Assembly (NCBI GenBank): GCA_035471785.1
Contig: DATIPQ010000055.1
Location: 1 to 32,355 of the forward strand
DNA: 32,355 bases
Origin: Acidobacteriota bacterium
GTDB taxonomy: Bacteria; Acidobacteriota; UBA6911; RPQK01; DATIPO01
Direction: 5' to 3'
The notes under the pieces: generated by a model
The model's input: the letters and a program-made list of their open reading frames with translations, nothing else
Database searches by the model: none
Told to the model about the DNA's origin: nothing
Translations under genes and position numbers: made by a program
Shown here: piece after piece, positions 15,417 to 24,876 of the stretch
How the letters are laid out: each line of letters opens with the position of its first letter
Position numbering within the stretch: the stretch's first letter is position 1

Positions 15417-16961
15417 ATGCGAAATATTTTAGCGGTTCTGTTTTTCTGCCTGCTCAGCGGACTCGTGTTGGCGCAGACTCAGGAAGGTCTCCGCCGGGTT
15501 GAGGTCGTGGCTCTCGAAGATGATGACGTCAACCGCATAGCAAGAGCCCTCAGCACTACCCCTCAGCGCATCCGCCAGGCACGCTCTTTGTTGGAAGAAG
15601 CCCTGACCGTGTTGCTGCAAGAGGAGCCCATCGAGAACCTCCACGGCTTGCCCGAACTGTGGGTGCGAGTCCACCCGCGGGCGGCGGTGGACCGGATCGG
15701 GGAGATCGCTGACCGGCTTGTTCGCCAGGCGGGCCGGGCCCAAGCGGTGGCTGAGTATGATCACTCCTGGGGCCTGCTTCTCGGTTGCGCCGCACAAATG
15801 GCTCAACAGGACGCTACTAGGGCACACCAACTCCTACTGGACTGGCCGGCGCCGCCGCAACGTCTGGGAATCGAATCGCTGAAGAAACACAGCGAGATGT
15901 GGCGTAGACTGACCTCGCAAGGATTCGCAAGGCAGTTCCGCCGCGACCCGCGCCAAGCCATTAACTCCTTAGCAAGAAGTGGGGGCGTGCCGATGTCGGT
16001 CCTCAAGCAGCTTGAGGATTTAAGAGAGTCTCCCGATAAAGCCCCCGTTGTCGTAGAGGCCGTTATCGAGCGGCTTTCAGCGCGACAGGCAGATCAGAGG
16101 TCAGCGCAGGTCTTGCTGAACTTGGCCCACAGGGTCTCCCGCTCCTATCCCGAGTTGCTGCCGCCACTGTTCGATGCCTTGAGAAGAATGACGCCCCCTT
16201 CCGCCAACGGGTTTGTGATGAAGGCAGGGCCGCATGAACTGACGATGTCGTACGCCGAGTTCCAGATCTGGAACGTACTCCGCCACAACACCAGCCGCCG
16301 ACCGCAGCTTATGTTGGAACTCGCGCAGGAAATGCCGTGGCTCAGCGATTTAGTCGACAAGGCCGGAGGCCTGGATGAGTTTCTCAATGCAGCTCAAGTC
16401 GGCTCCTTGGATGGGCAGGGCAATATCCGTCGCTTCGAGAGCCGAACTCAGGCCAGGGAGATCAATGACCGTACTCAGGATCTTGTTCGCGAGATGCCCT
16501 TCCGTCCCGATTGGGTCCGTCGGCAGGTGGAGCAGATGAGCGAGCAGGAGGACGGTTTCAAACAGCTCAAGATCCTATTTGAGCAAAGCCGCCATCGGAA
16601 CCTCGACCTGGCGGTCTGGACCCTGGAGTCAATACGCCGGAGCATAGAGTTGCAAGACTTGGAGCCGCAAGAAGAGGAGAGACGGCTCGCCACTCTCATC
16701 AGTTGGGAGGGTTCCCTCAATGACGTCGTCGATTTCGACCTCATTCAGATGGGCCTGGCCCTGGCCGATGAGGTGCGAGGGGGCGAGGGAGGGGGTTCCC
16801 AACCCGTCCGGCTCAGCAACTCTCCTTACATAGAAAGGGCTTCTGTCGCGGCCTGGGCGCGCCTCGACTTTCAAGCCGCCCGCGACTACACCCGCACCTT
16901 CGCCCCGCACCTCCGCCTCATCCTCCTGCAAGCCATGATCCAGCATCTGGCCAGCCGCTGA
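15417..16961 (+). CDS. secreted helical protein of unknown function
   Basis: A 514-residue protein with a clear signal peptide (MRNILAVLFFCLLSGLVLAQ, cleavage after about residue 19). The mature part looks almost entirely alpha-helical, with many Gln, Arg, Glu and Leu residues and repeated helix pairs, suggesting a solenoid or armadillo-like fold rather than an enzyme. There are no haem motifs, Walker motifs or HExxH. ATG 15417 has only a weak ribosome site (AGAAG). It stands between the namZ remnant and the vapBC pair, with no visible operon partner. I do not recognise the family and assign no function. Confidence 0.75.
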   Translation: MRNILAVLFFCLLSGLVLAQTQEGLRRVEVVALEDDDVNRIARALSTTPQRIRQARSLLEEALTVLLQEEPIENLHGLPELWVRVHPRAAVDRIGEIADRLVRQAGRAQAVAEYDHSWGLLLGCAAQMAQQDATRAHQLLLDWPAPPQRLGIESLKKHSEMWRRLTSQGFARQFRRDPRQAINSLARSGGVPMSVLKQLEDLRESPDKAPVVVEAVIERLSARQADQRSAQVLLNLAHRVSRSYPELLPPLFDALRRMTPPSANGFVMKAGPHELTMSYAEFQIWNVLRHNTSRRPQLMLELAQEMPWLSDLVDKAGGLDEFLNAAQVGSLDGQGNIRRFESRTQAREINDRTQDLVREMPFRPDWVRRQVEQMSEQEDGFKQLKILFEQSRHRNLDLAVWTLESIRRSIELQDLEPQEEERRLATLISWEGSLNDVVDFDLIQMGLALADEVRGGEGGGSQPVRLSNSPYIERASVAAWARLDFQAARDYTRTFAPHLRLILLQAMIQHLASR

Positions 16962-16972
16962 GCGCGGCGATT

Positions 16973-17407
16973 CTACTTGAGGAGCTGGAGATGCCGCTGT
17001 CGAGCCCCTTTGACCGCTTCAATGTTGATCCGCTGGTCGAGGGTCGCCAGGGCGGCGTCGCGATGGACCGCTAACCCCAGAAGATAGACGTCTGTCAACT
17101 GGCGATGTCCTTGGATGTGCTGAATCCGAAGCCACTTGGGCGAACCCACTGACAGGGAGTCCTCCCAAAAAGAGTGTTGCGTGTTGGATTGGAACTCGCG
17201 CAAGCGCCCGATCGCGTCCGCGATGGTCGTGCGGCGGCCTGGATACTTGGGGTTTGCCAGGACGCGGACCAGCCCGTTCTCGGTCTGAGGGCAACTGGCC
17301 CATCCGTCGTCTACTTGCGTTGCGAACCACCGGTGACAAGTCTCATGATCGATGTGAGCCGGATCGAAAAGTGCGACGAGGACGTTAACGTCGAGCAGGA
17401 CCGTCAA
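16973..17407 (-). CDS. vapC: PIN-domain ribonuclease toxin (VapC family)
   Basis: A 144-residue PIN-domain protein. The expected acidic metal-binding residues are present: Asp6 (LLDVNV), Glu43 (TENG), Asp106 (LTDVYLLGLA) and Asp124 (TLDQR). VapC toxins cut RNA, often tRNA or rRNA, when freed from their antitoxin. The start is TTG at 17407, overlapping the antitoxin stop (TTGA), with GAGGAGG inside the end of the antitoxin gene as ribosome site. The weak start codon would keep toxin below antitoxin. The target RNA cannot be told from sequence. Confidence 0.88.
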   Translation of the reverse strand: MTVLLDVNVLVALFDPAHIDHETCHRWFATQVDDGWASCPQTENGLVRVLANPKYPGRRTTIADAIGRLREFQSNTQHSFWEDSLSVGSPKWLRIQHIQGHRQLTDVYLLGLAVHRDAALATLDQRINIEAVKGARQRHLQLLK

Positions 17408-17643
17408 TCGGCCTCCTCATCGCGCAGCCGATTCACGGCTTCAAGCGTGACGACCCCTCCCCTCTTGTCCTCAGGTAGTACAGGAACCCCATTGCGGAGC
17501 CGCCTCTCTCCAGCCCCTGGCCGCGGCGTCAGAGCCTCCCGAGCCCAGTCGGACAGCACCTTGCCTGCACTGCTCTTGCGCCGCTTAGCCAGTTCCTTTG
17601 CGGCTTGAAGGATGTCGTCATCGATATCCAGAGTGGTGCGCAT
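17404..17643 (-). CDS. vapB: ribbon-helix-helix antitoxin (VapB-like)
   Basis: A 79-residue protein beginning MRTTLDIDDDILQAAKELAK, the classic beta strand plus two helices of ribbon-helix-helix antitoxins, followed by a flexible C-terminal part (about 40-79) that would wrap the toxin. It should bind its own promoter and neutralise VapC. It overlaps the toxin start by 4 bases. No ribosome site precedes ATG 17643. A weak promoter-like TATGCT lies at 17650-17655 on this strand, so the message may be nearly leaderless. Confidence 0.85.
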   Translation of the reverse strand: MRTTLDIDDDILQAAKELAKRRKSSAGKVLSDWAREALTPRPGAGERRLRNGVPVLPEDKRGGVVTLEAVNRLRDEEAD

Positions 17644-17644
17644 G

Positions 17645-17671
17645 CATCAAGCATAGAACATCAAACATCAA
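17645..17671. repeat. short direct repeats upstream of vapB, possible operator
   Basis: ACATCAA occurs twice in tandem (17658-17671) and CATCAA again at 17645-17650, directly in front of the antitoxin start. Ribbon-helix-helix antitoxins bind repeated short sites in this position. AT-rich compared with the surroundings. Pattern only. Confidence 0.3.
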
Positions 17672-17735
17672 AAATGCAACCTCGGCCAGCCAGGAGGAGA
17701 CTTCCCTCCCGAAAGTTGCACGGTCACCAGTTCGC

Positions 17736-19235
17736 TCAAAGCCGGTAAAGGGCCGCGTACTTGCTCTCCAGGTAGTCGAGCAGGTGCTTGGAGTCGGGGG
17801 CGGAGCCGGTGGCGCGGGAGATGAGGTCGACGGGCCGGTAGAGGCTTCCCTGGCGGTGGATTTTTTGGCGCAGCCAGTCCAGCAGGGGACGCATCCGGCC
17901 GGTGGCGATTTGCTGCTCCAGGTCGGGGAGGTCCTGCTGGGCCTTGGCATGGAGTTGGGCGGCGTAGACGTTGCCCAGCAAGTAGGTGGGGAAGTAGCCG
18001 ACCAGCCCCTGCGACCAGTGGGTGTCCTGCAGCACGCCCTCGGCGGCGTTGCCGGGACGGATGCCCAGGTACTCCTCCATTTTGTCGTTCCAGACCTCTG
18101 GCAGATCCTCGACTTCCAGTTCGCCCTCCACCAGGGCTTTCTCGATCTCGTAGCGCAGGATGATGTGCAGCCCGTAGGTGACCTCGTCGGCCTCCACGCG
18201 GATGTAGGAAGCCTCCACCAAATTGACGGCATGCACCCAGTCGTCGAGAGCGACGTCGGAGAGGTTGGGAGCCCTTTCGGCCAGCTTGGGCAGCCAGTGG
18301 CTCCAGAAAGCGCGGCTGCGGGCGATGACATTCTCCCACAGGCGCGACTGCGATTCGTGGACGCCCAGCGAAACCGACGACATGACCGGCTGACCGAAGC
18401 GGGCCGCCTCCAGCCCTTGCTCGTAGAGTCCATGGCCGCACTCGTGGATCATCCCGAAGAAGGCTCTGCCCAACTGGGTTTCCGAGTAGCGGGTGGTCAT
18501 GCGCACGTCCAGCGGCGAGATGCCCACGCAGAAGGGATGCGGCGAGACGTCGAGGCGTCCGGCCTGCCAATCGAATCCCATGGCGCTGAGCACCGAGCGC
18601 CCGAAGTCGTTCTGCACGTCCACCGCCACCGGACGCTGCAGCAGACCGCGGTCGGGCTGGTTGGGCGATTCCTGAATCCGGCCCAGCAGGCCGCTCAAGC
18701 GCGGACGCAGGACGGCGAACAACTCATCCAACTGAGCGCTGGTCATCCCCGGCTCGTAGGAATCGTGAAGCGCGTCGTAAAGAGTGCCTCCATTGCGCAG
18801 GCATTGGGCCTGGCGGCGCTTCAGTTGCAGCATCTTCTCGAGATGGGGGGCGAAGGCCGCGAAGTCGGACTTCTGGCGGGCTTCAACCCAGGCCTCGTAG
18901 GCCAAGGAGCCGGTCAGAGCCAGTTCGCGAACCAGGTCAGAGGGCAGCCGGACGCCCTTGTCATACTGGCGCTTCAGCTCGCGGACGGAGGCCGCGTCCC
19001 ACTCGTTGAGTTCCCCGTCCGAAGAGAGCTCCTGCAACAGCTCGCCCAAGGCCGGATCGGTCAGCCTCTCATGGCTGAGGGAGGCCAGGACCGAAATCTG
19101 GCGGGCCCGCAGAGGCCCTCCCTTCTTGGGCATCATGACCTCCTGGTCCCAGGCCAGTCCGTCCCCGATTCCCCGCAGCGCCTCCAGTTCCTCGCTGCGG
19201 CTGAACAACTCCTGCAACTTCGCTTCCGTGCTCAT
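17736..19235 (-). CDS. thermostable-carboxypeptidase-like zinc peptidase, family M32 (Taq type)
   Basis: A 499-residue cytoplasmic metallocarboxypeptidase, the normal length for the family. The zinc site is HECGH (264-268) with Glu265 as catalytic base, and HES at 293-295 supplies the third ligand (Glu294). Other M32 signatures are DVRMTTRY, the IRVEADEVTY stretch and GYFPTYLLGN. It removes residues from peptide C-termini, with broad specificity and usually not Pro. No signal peptide is seen. ATG 19235 lacks a ribosome site; TAGAAT 10-15 bases upstream could be a -10 box for a near-leaderless message. The TPR gene is divergent, 127 bases away; the toxin-antitoxin pair lies downstream. Confidence 0.92.
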   Translation of the reverse strand: MSTEAKLQELFSRSEELEALRGIGDGLAWDQEVMMPKKGGPLRARQISVLASLSHERLTDPALGELLQELSSDGELNEWDAASVRELKRQYDKGVRLPSDLVRELALTGSLAYEAWVEARQKSDFAAFAPHLEKMLQLKRRQAQCLRNGGTLYDALHDSYEPGMTSAQLDELFAVLRPRLSGLLGRIQESPNQPDRGLLQRPVAVDVQNDFGRSVLSAMGFDWQAGRLDVSPHPFCVGISPLDVRMTTRYSETQLGRAFFGMIHECGHGLYEQGLEAARFGQPVMSSVSLGVHESQSRLWENVIARSRAFWSHWLPKLAERAPNLSDVALDDWVHAVNLVEASYIRVEADEVTYGLHIILRYEIEKALVEGELEVEDLPEVWNDKMEEYLGIRPGNAAEGVLQDTHWSQGLVGYFPTYLLGNVYAAQLHAKAQQDLPDLEQQIATGRMRPLLDWLRQKIHRQGSLYRPVDLISRATGSAPDSKHLLDYLESKYAALYRL

Positions 19236-19336
19236 AAAGGCAGCATTCTAGCGGTTTTCCAGCCGCGCTGCGGAGAGAAGGTCCGCCTCGATACAGCGCA
19301 AAAGCAATGAATCTAGCCTAAAGAGTCGAACTTCTT

Positions 19337-19342
19337 TACAAT
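19337..19342 (+). promoter_or_regulatory. possible -10 box (TACAAT) of the TPR gene
   Basis: TACAAT matches TATAAT at 5 of 6 positions and would start transcription near 19349, just before the AAGGAG ribosome site at 19354-19359. No convincing -35 box is seen at normal spacing. Confidence 0.28.
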
Positions 19343-19362
19343 TAGTGCATCAAAAGGAGCGC

Positions 19363-20475
19363 ATGAAGAAGGCAACCATCTTTCTCTGTACGGCATTATT
19401 GGCGGGTAGCGCCTTGGGCTATCAGGAGTCGATGCAGATCGAAGCCAAGGCAGAAGCCTTGCTGCTCGAGGAGCGATACGAAGAAGCGGCGCAAGTCTAC
19501 CGCCAGGCACTGAAGCTGAACCCCAGGAGCTACACGGCCCACTACAACCTGGCCAAGGCCCTGCTGGCACTGGGCAAGAACGAAGAGGCCGAGGCCCAGT
19601 TGTTCAAGGCCCGCGACGACGCCCCTGAAGTCTCCACCTTTCACGATCTGCTGGGTCAGATGTTCTTCGAGATGAAGAACTACGATGCCGCCTTGCAGTC
19701 TTTCGCTGAAGCGCAGCGCATCGACCCCTCCAATGCCCAGGCCTCCTACAACCTGGCCCGCACCTTGGAGGAGGTGGGACGCGCCGACGAGGCCGAGCAA
19801 GCCTATGGCAGCGCCCTGGAAGCCAATCCCAAAGACGCCCAGGCCCTCTTCAACCGCGGCCTGCAAAAGTCGGCCGCGGGCGATCACAGGGCAGCGGCGC
19901 AGTTCTTCACTCAGGCCGTGGAGGCCGATCCTTCGCTGGCCAACGCCCACTATTCGTTGGGCGTCTCACTTTCCGAAACAGGGCAGTACGGCAAGGCAGT
20001 GGAGGCTTTCCGCAAGGCCGCCGAACTCGAACCCGACGACGCCGACATCTTCTTCGCACTGGGAAAGCTGCATTACAACTACCAGCAGTACGCCGCCGCC
20101 GTCACCGCCTTGAAGAAGGCTGCACGGCTCGATTCATCGGTGGCCGAGCATCACTACACGCTGGGCCTGGCCCTTGCCGACTCCTCGCGCCACGTGGAAG
20201 CCATCGAGGCTTTTCAACGCGCCGCCTCCATCAAGGGCAACGGCGACACCTACGCGGCGCTGGGCAATTCACAGTACATGATGCGCATGATTCCCCAGTC
20301 GATCGCCTCCTACAAAAAGGCCATCCAGTGGTCCCCCAACTCGGCCGAGGCCCATTACGGACTGGGGCTGGCCTACGTGGCTCAGCGCAACCTGACAGCC
20401 GCCCGCAAGGAATACGAGATTCTCAAGAAACTCAAACCGTCCTATGCCCGCACGCTCAAGCGCTACCTGCGCTGA
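19363..20475 (+). CDS. exported tetratricopeptide-repeat (TPR) protein
   Basis: A 370-residue protein with a signal peptide (MKKATIFLCTALLAGSALG) and about ten consecutive TPR units covering nearly all of the mature protein (for example AHYNLAKALLALGKNEEAEA, ASYNLARTLEEVGRADEAEQ, AHYSLGVSLSETGQYGKAVE, AHYGLGLAYVAQRNLTAARK). TPR arrays act as protein-binding scaffolds, so a periplasmic or envelope assembly role is likely but the partner is unknown. ATG 19363 is chosen because AAGGAG ends 3 bases upstream; GTG 19345 has no ribosome site. Convergent with gltB, only 2 bases between stop codons. Confidence 0.88.
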   Translation: MKKATIFLCTALLAGSALGYQESMQIEAKAEALLLEERYEEAAQVYRQALKLNPRSYTAHYNLAKALLALGKNEEAEAQLFKARDDAPEVSTFHDLLGQMFFEMKNYDAALQSFAEAQRIDPSNAQASYNLARTLEEVGRADEAEQAYGSALEANPKDAQALFNRGLQKSAAGDHRAAAQFFTQAVEADPSLANAHYSLGVSLSETGQYGKAVEAFRKAAELEPDDADIFFALGKLHYNYQQYAAAVTALKKAARLDSSVAEHHYTLGLALADSSRHVEAIEAFQRAASIKGNGDTYAALGNSQYMMRMIPQSIASYKKAIQWSPNSAEAHYGLGLAYVAQRNLTAARKEYEILKKLKPSYARTLKRYLR

Positions 20476-20477
20476 CT

Positions 20478-23400
20478 CTACTCGCTGGCGCCCACTGCCA
20501 TAGGCTGAAGGGAAGGGCGGGATTGGCGCCGGCGAGGCGTGACCCGCTTGAAACAATGCCTGCTGACCGGCCAGTGGGCGAGCAGTTCCTCGGCCAGAGG
20601 ACTGTTGGTCAGTTGGAGGTGGCGGCTCAGGCAGTCGTGCAAAGGACGCAAGTCCTCTTCGGCCTCTAGCTGGCGGGCCTCAACGGTTTGCGGATTGAGA
20701 TGCACGTGGAGGCGGTCGTCGGGGTCGTAGACGAAGGCGCTGCCGCCCGTCATCCCGGCGGCGAAGTTGGGACCCACCGGGCCCAGGATCACGGCCATGC
20801 CTGCGGTCATGTACTCGCATCCGTGCATTCCGCAGCCTTCCACCACGGCCAGGGCCCCTGAATTGCGCACGGCAAAGCGCTGGCCCACCACTCCGGCTGC
20901 GTAGAGCTGGCCTCCGGTGGCGCCGTAGAGCAGCGTGTTTCCGGCGATGGAACGGGGTTGCGAGGCCTCCACCCCGTCGGGCGGACGCAAGACCAGCTCT
21001 CCTCCCGACATGCCCTTGCCCACGTAGTCGTTGGCGGCTCCCACCAGGGTCAGATGCATGCCCCGGCTGCAGAAGGCCCCGAAGCTGAGTCCGGCGGCGC
21101 CCTGGAAGCAGGCCCGCACTCGGCCTTGGAAGGGCTTTCCGGCCAGGCTGAGACGGGCGATTTCTCCCGCCAAACGGGCACCCACCGAGCGCTGACGGTT
21201 GTGGATGGGGAAGAAGAGGTGCGCGTCGTCGTCCCTTGCCAGGACGCGGGAAGCGGCCCTCATCAGCGGACTTGGGCGGCCAACCGCCGCGGTTCTGACG
21301 AGGCGAGGGGCCTCTTCGCGGCGGAGCAGGGGCGAGAGGTCGAGCCGCTGCGTCCGCGGGTGGCCGGGGAGGGCGCGGCGGACCAGCAAATCGGTTCGTC
21401 CAACCGCTTCCTTCAGCGTCCTTAGACCCAGCGCGGCCAGCAGGTGGCGGACCTCCTCGGCCAGCGAGCGCAGATAGCGGATGACGCGGCGCGGATCTTT
21501 GAGGAAACGCTCGCGCAGGTCGGGACGCTGAGTGGCCACGCCCACGGGACAGGTGTTCTGGTGGCAGACGCGGGCCATGACGCAACCGGCGGCCACCAGC
21601 GCCACGCTTCCGAATCCGAAGCGGTCGGCGCCCAGCAAAGCCGCCATCATGACGTCCCGGCCCGTCTTGAGCCCGCCGTCCACGGTCAGTGCCGCCCGCG
21701 AACGCAATCCGTTGCGGGTCAAAGTCTGATGGGTCTCGGCCAGCCCCAGTTCCCAGGGAGTGCCGGCGTACTTGATGGAGCCGCGGGGAGAGGCTCCCGT
21801 CCCGCCGTCGTGTCCGCTGATGAAAACCACGTCGGCGCCCGCCTTAACCACCCCCGCAGCCACCGTCCCAACCCCGGTTTCGGAGACCAGCTTGACGCTC
21901 ACCGCGGCCTCGGGCTGAACCTCCTTGAGGTCGTAGATCAACTGCGACAGGTCTTCGATGCTGTAGATGTCGTGGTGGGGAGGCGGCGAGATGAGTTCCG
22001 TCCCGGGACGGCAGTGGCGCAGTTCGGCGATGTGTTCATTGACCTTGTGGGCCGGCAGGTGCCCTCCCTCGCCAGGCTTCGATCCCTGGGCCATCTTGAT
22101 CTGCAGCTCGTCGGCCGAAACCAGGTATTGGGCGGTGACGCCGAAGCGTCCCGAAGCCACCTGTTTGACGCGGCTGTTGGCGTCCTCCGCGGTGCCTTTG
22201 CTGAGCAGGCGGCGGCGCGACTCGCCCCCTTCGCCGCTGTTGCTGACGCCTCCCAGCCGGTTCATGGCCAGGGCCAGCGTTTGGTGGGCCTCGGGGGAGA
22301 GGGCGCCCAGCGACATGGCAGCAGTGGTGAAGCGCCGGCAGATGGCGTCCGCCGGCTCGACTTCCTGGAGCGCTATAGCCCTCTCATGCTCTCGGAAGTC
22401 GAGCAGATCGCGAAGCGACACCGGCGGACGCGACTTGAGAAATTCTTGAAATGCAGCCTGAGAACCGGGCCGGCCCTGAGCCACCGCCTGCACCTTCTTC
22501 ACCATATCGGGATTGAGGTCGTGGTGTTCCTGGCCGCGGCGAAAGCGGTGCAGTCCGCCCAGCGGGAGGCGCTCGGGACAGTCCTGGTAGGCTTCTTGAT
22601 GGCGTGCTCTCAGGTCTTCCTCGATCTCGGCGTAGCCGATGCCTCCCAGGGGCGAGGGCGTGCCCGTAAAGCACTCCTCCACCACCTCCCGGTCCAGCCC
22701 CAGGATCTCGAAGATCTGCGCTCCCTGGTATCCGGAAAGCGTACAGATGCCCATCTTGGACATGATCTTGAGCAGGCCTTTTTCCAGGGCCCGGCGGTAC
22801 TGGGCGGCTTGAGCCTCGTCAAGCGATTCCAGCACCAGCCAGGGACAGACTGCGGAGGCGCCGTAACCCATCAGAAGAGCCAGGTGGTGATCGTCGCGCA
22901 CGTCCGCCGCCTGGCAGACGATGCTGACCCGTCCGCGCAGTCCGCGGCGCACCAGATGGTGATGGACGGCTCCCAGGGCCAGCAGCGAGGGGATGGCGAT
23001 GCGGCGGCGGTCGATGTTGCGGTCGCTGAGCAGCAAGAGCCAGTCCCCCCGCCGTGCCGCCTCTTCAGCCTGGGCCTGGAGCCTGCGCAAAGCCCCAGGC
23101 AGGCCCTCCTCCTCTCCGAAACAGACGTCCATTGTGAGGAAGGGCGTTTCGGCCTTGAGACGACTCAACATCGGAGAGGACAGGAAGGGCGTTTCGAGAG
23201 AAATCCGTTCAGCCTGGCGGGCCGTCCGCCGCAGCGGATCGCGCATGGGGCCCAGCAGCGATTGCAGCGACATCACCGAACCCTCGCGCAGAGAGTCCAT
23301 GGGCGGATTGGTGACCTGAGCGAAGCGCTGGCGGAAGTAATGGGAAAGCGGCCGGCAATGAGGCGAAAGCACCGCCAGGGGCGTATCGTCGCCCATGGAA

Positions 23401-24827
23401 CCGATGGGTTCCTTGCCGGTTTCGATCATGGGTTGGAGGATGAAGTCCCACTCCTCTTTGCTGTAGCCCATGGCCTGCTGCAGGCACAGCCGTTCCTGCT
23501 CGCTCAAGCGCTGGGAGGAGGAGAGCGGTTCGCAGCCCGCCTCCAGGCGGCGCAGTCCGCGCTTCAGCCACAGGTTCCAGGGACGTCCTCGCACCGCCCC
23601 GCGCAGAATCTCGTCCTGATGCAGCAAACGTCCCTGCTGGAAGTCGACTCCCAGGATTTGGCCGGGACGGCAATCGCCGCTTTCTTCGATGCGATAAGGA
23701 CTGAGGTCGAAAAGACCCGTTTCAGAACCGGCCATGACCACCCCGTCGCTGCTGCGCTGATAGCGCAAGGGTCGAAAGCCGTTGCGGTCCAGAGCGGCGC
23801 CCAGCCGCAGGCCGTCAGTGAAGACCAGCGCCGACGGACCGTCCCAGGGCTCCTGAATGCAGGCATGGTAGCGATAAAAGTCGCGCACTTCCTCTGACAT
23901 TTCCGAGCAGCCCTCCCAGGCCTGCGGGACCAGCGCCATGACGGCCTCGAACAGGTCCCATCCGCTCAATGTCAGGAACTCCAGCAGGTTGTCGAGACTC
24001 ATCGAGTCGGAAGCGTCTTCTTCCAGAAGCGGCAGCAGATCGCCCAAGTCCTCTCCCCAATCCGAGTGCTCGATCAGGGCCTCGCGGCAGGACCACCACA
24101 GGCGGTTGCCGCTGAGCGTGTTGATTTCGCCGTTGTGGGCCAGCAGGCGAAAGGGCTGAGCCAGGCGCCAGGAGGGAAAGGTGTTGGTGCTGTAACGCTG
24201 ATGGAAGACGGCGAAACGGGAAACGAAGTCGGAGCGTTGAAGATCGAGGTAAAAGTCGCCCAGGTCACGGGCCCGCAACAGTCCCTTGTAGACCATGACC
24301 CGGCTCGACAGGGAGGGCACGCAGCAACCGGGCAAGCGCTGCATCTTGCGTCGCAGCAGGTAGAGATTGCGCTCCTGCAGAGGGTTCCGCCCGTCGGGCC
24401 GCGGACGGCTCCCGTCCGGCTCCAGAATCATATGAAAGATGTGGGGCTGAGAAGCGGCTGCCAACTGGCCCGGAACCTGCCGGTCGACAGGGACCGGGCG
24501 CCACTCGTCGACCCTGAGTCCGCGTTCCTGCGCCAGCTCTTGGGCGGCGCCTTGCAGCGGCTGCGGGGATCCCTCGATAAAAACCACGCCCACCGCGCGT
24601 CCTGGGCCGAAGACCTCCTCGGGAATGGCGGTCAGAAGGCCTGAACCGTCCCCGCTCTTGCCGTCGGCGGCCACGGCTCCGCGGTGATCGATGCGGCGCA
24701 GAGCTTCCAGCCCCATCTCCACAATGGCGCGCTTGGGCTCTCCCGAGAGGTGGGCCACGAAGCCCACCCCGCATCCGTCATGTTCGTAGCTGGAGCGATA
24801 CAGCCCCCCGCTCTGCTCTCTGGGCAT
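20478..24827 (-). CDS. gltB: glutamate synthase large (alpha) subunit
   Basis: A 1449-residue protein of normal family length. A short propeptide precedes Cys19 (EHDGCGVGFVAH), which becomes the N-terminal nucleophile of the glutaminase domain that releases ammonia from glutamine. The central domain and the FMN-binding synthase domain follow (PPHHDIYSIEDL, VFISGHDGGTGASP), then the [3Fe-4S] ligands in CVMARVCHQNTCPVGVATQ near residue 1080. A C-terminal beta-helix (GXXGXXG-type, GGELVLRPPDG, GMTGGSAFVYD) ends the protein. The product is glutamate from glutamine and 2-oxoglutarate. No small subunit (gltD) lies in the window, so the electron donor, NADPH through GltD elsewhere or ferredoxin, is open. 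ATG 24827 has AGGT 5 bases upstream. Confidence 0.95.
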   Translation of the reverse strand: MPREQSGGLYRSSYEHDGCGVGFVAHLSGEPKRAIVEMGLEALRRIDHRGAVAADGKSGDGSGLLTAIPEEVFGPGRAVGVVFIEGSPQPLQGAAQELAQERGLRVDEWRPVPVDRQVPGQLAAASQPHIFHMILEPDGSRPRPDGRNPLQERNLYLLRRKMQRLPGCCVPSLSSRVMVYKGLLRARDLGDFYLDLQRSDFVSRFAVFHQRYSTNTFPSWRLAQPFRLLAHNGEINTLSGNRLWWSCREALIEHSDWGEDLGDLLPLLEEDASDSMSLDNLLEFLTLSGWDLFEAVMALVPQAWEGCSEMSEEVRDFYRYHACIQEPWDGPSALVFTDGLRLGAALDRNGFRPLRYQRSSDGVVMAGSETGLFDLSPYRIEESGDCRPGQILGVDFQQGRLLHQDEILRGAVRGRPWNLWLKRGLRRLEAGCEPLSSSQRLSEQERLCLQQAMGYSKEEWDFILQPMIETGKEPIGSMGDDTPLAVLSPHCRPLSHYFRQRFAQVTNPPMDSLREGSVMSLQSLLGPMRDPLRRTARQAERISLETPFLSSPMLSRLKAETPFLTMDVCFGEEEGLPGALRRLQAQAEEAARRGDWLLLLSDRNIDRRRIAIPSLLALGAVHHHLVRRGLRGRVSIVCQAADVRDDHHLALLMGYGASAVCPWLVLESLDEAQAAQYRRALEKGLLKIMSKMGICTLSGYQGAQIFEILGLDREVVEECFTGTPSPLGGIGYAEIEEDLRARHQEAYQDCPERLPLGGLHRFRRGQEHHDLNPDMVKKVQAVAQGRPGSQAAFQEFLKSRPPVSLRDLLDFREHERAIALQEVEPADAICRRFTTAAMSLGALSPEAHQTLALAMNRLGGVSNSGEGGESRRRLLSKGTAEDANSRVKQVASGRFGVTAQYLVSADELQIKMAQGSKPGEGGHLPAHKVNEHIAELRHCRPGTELISPPPHHDIYSIEDLSQLIYDLKEVQPEAAVSVKLVSETGVGTVAAGVVKAGADVVFISGHDGGTGASPRGSIKYAGTPWELGLAETHQTLTRNGLRSRAALTVDGGLKTGRDVMMAALLGADRFGFGSVALVAAGCVMARVCHQNTCPVGVATQRPDLRERFLKDPRRVIRYLRSLAEEVRHLLAALGLRTLKEAVGRTDLLVRRALPGHPRTQRLDLSPLLRREEAPRLVRTAAVGRPSPLMRAASRVLARDDDAHLFFPIHNRQRSVGARLAGEIARLSLAGKPFQGRVRACFQGAAGLSFGAFCSRGMHLTLVGAANDYVGKGMSGGELVLRPPDGVEASQPRSIAGNTLLYGATGGQLYAAGVVGQRFAVRNSGALAVVEGCGMHGCEYMTAGMAVILGPVGPNFAAGMTGGSAFVYDPDDRLHVHLNPQTVEARQLEAEEDLRPLHDCLSRHLQLTNSPLAEELLAHWPVSRHCFKRVTPRRRQSRPSLQPMAVGASE

Positions 24828-24876
24828 AGGTTACCTATTGAAGCAGCTGCGTGACCATAAGTAAAATAGAAAGTTT

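Noticed and set aside
21444-23897. Long open frame on the + strand opposite gltB (over 800 codons)
   Set aside because: Lies fully antisense to glutamate synthase, whose motifs are unmistakable; low-complexity composition typical of a shadow frame in GC-rich DNA.
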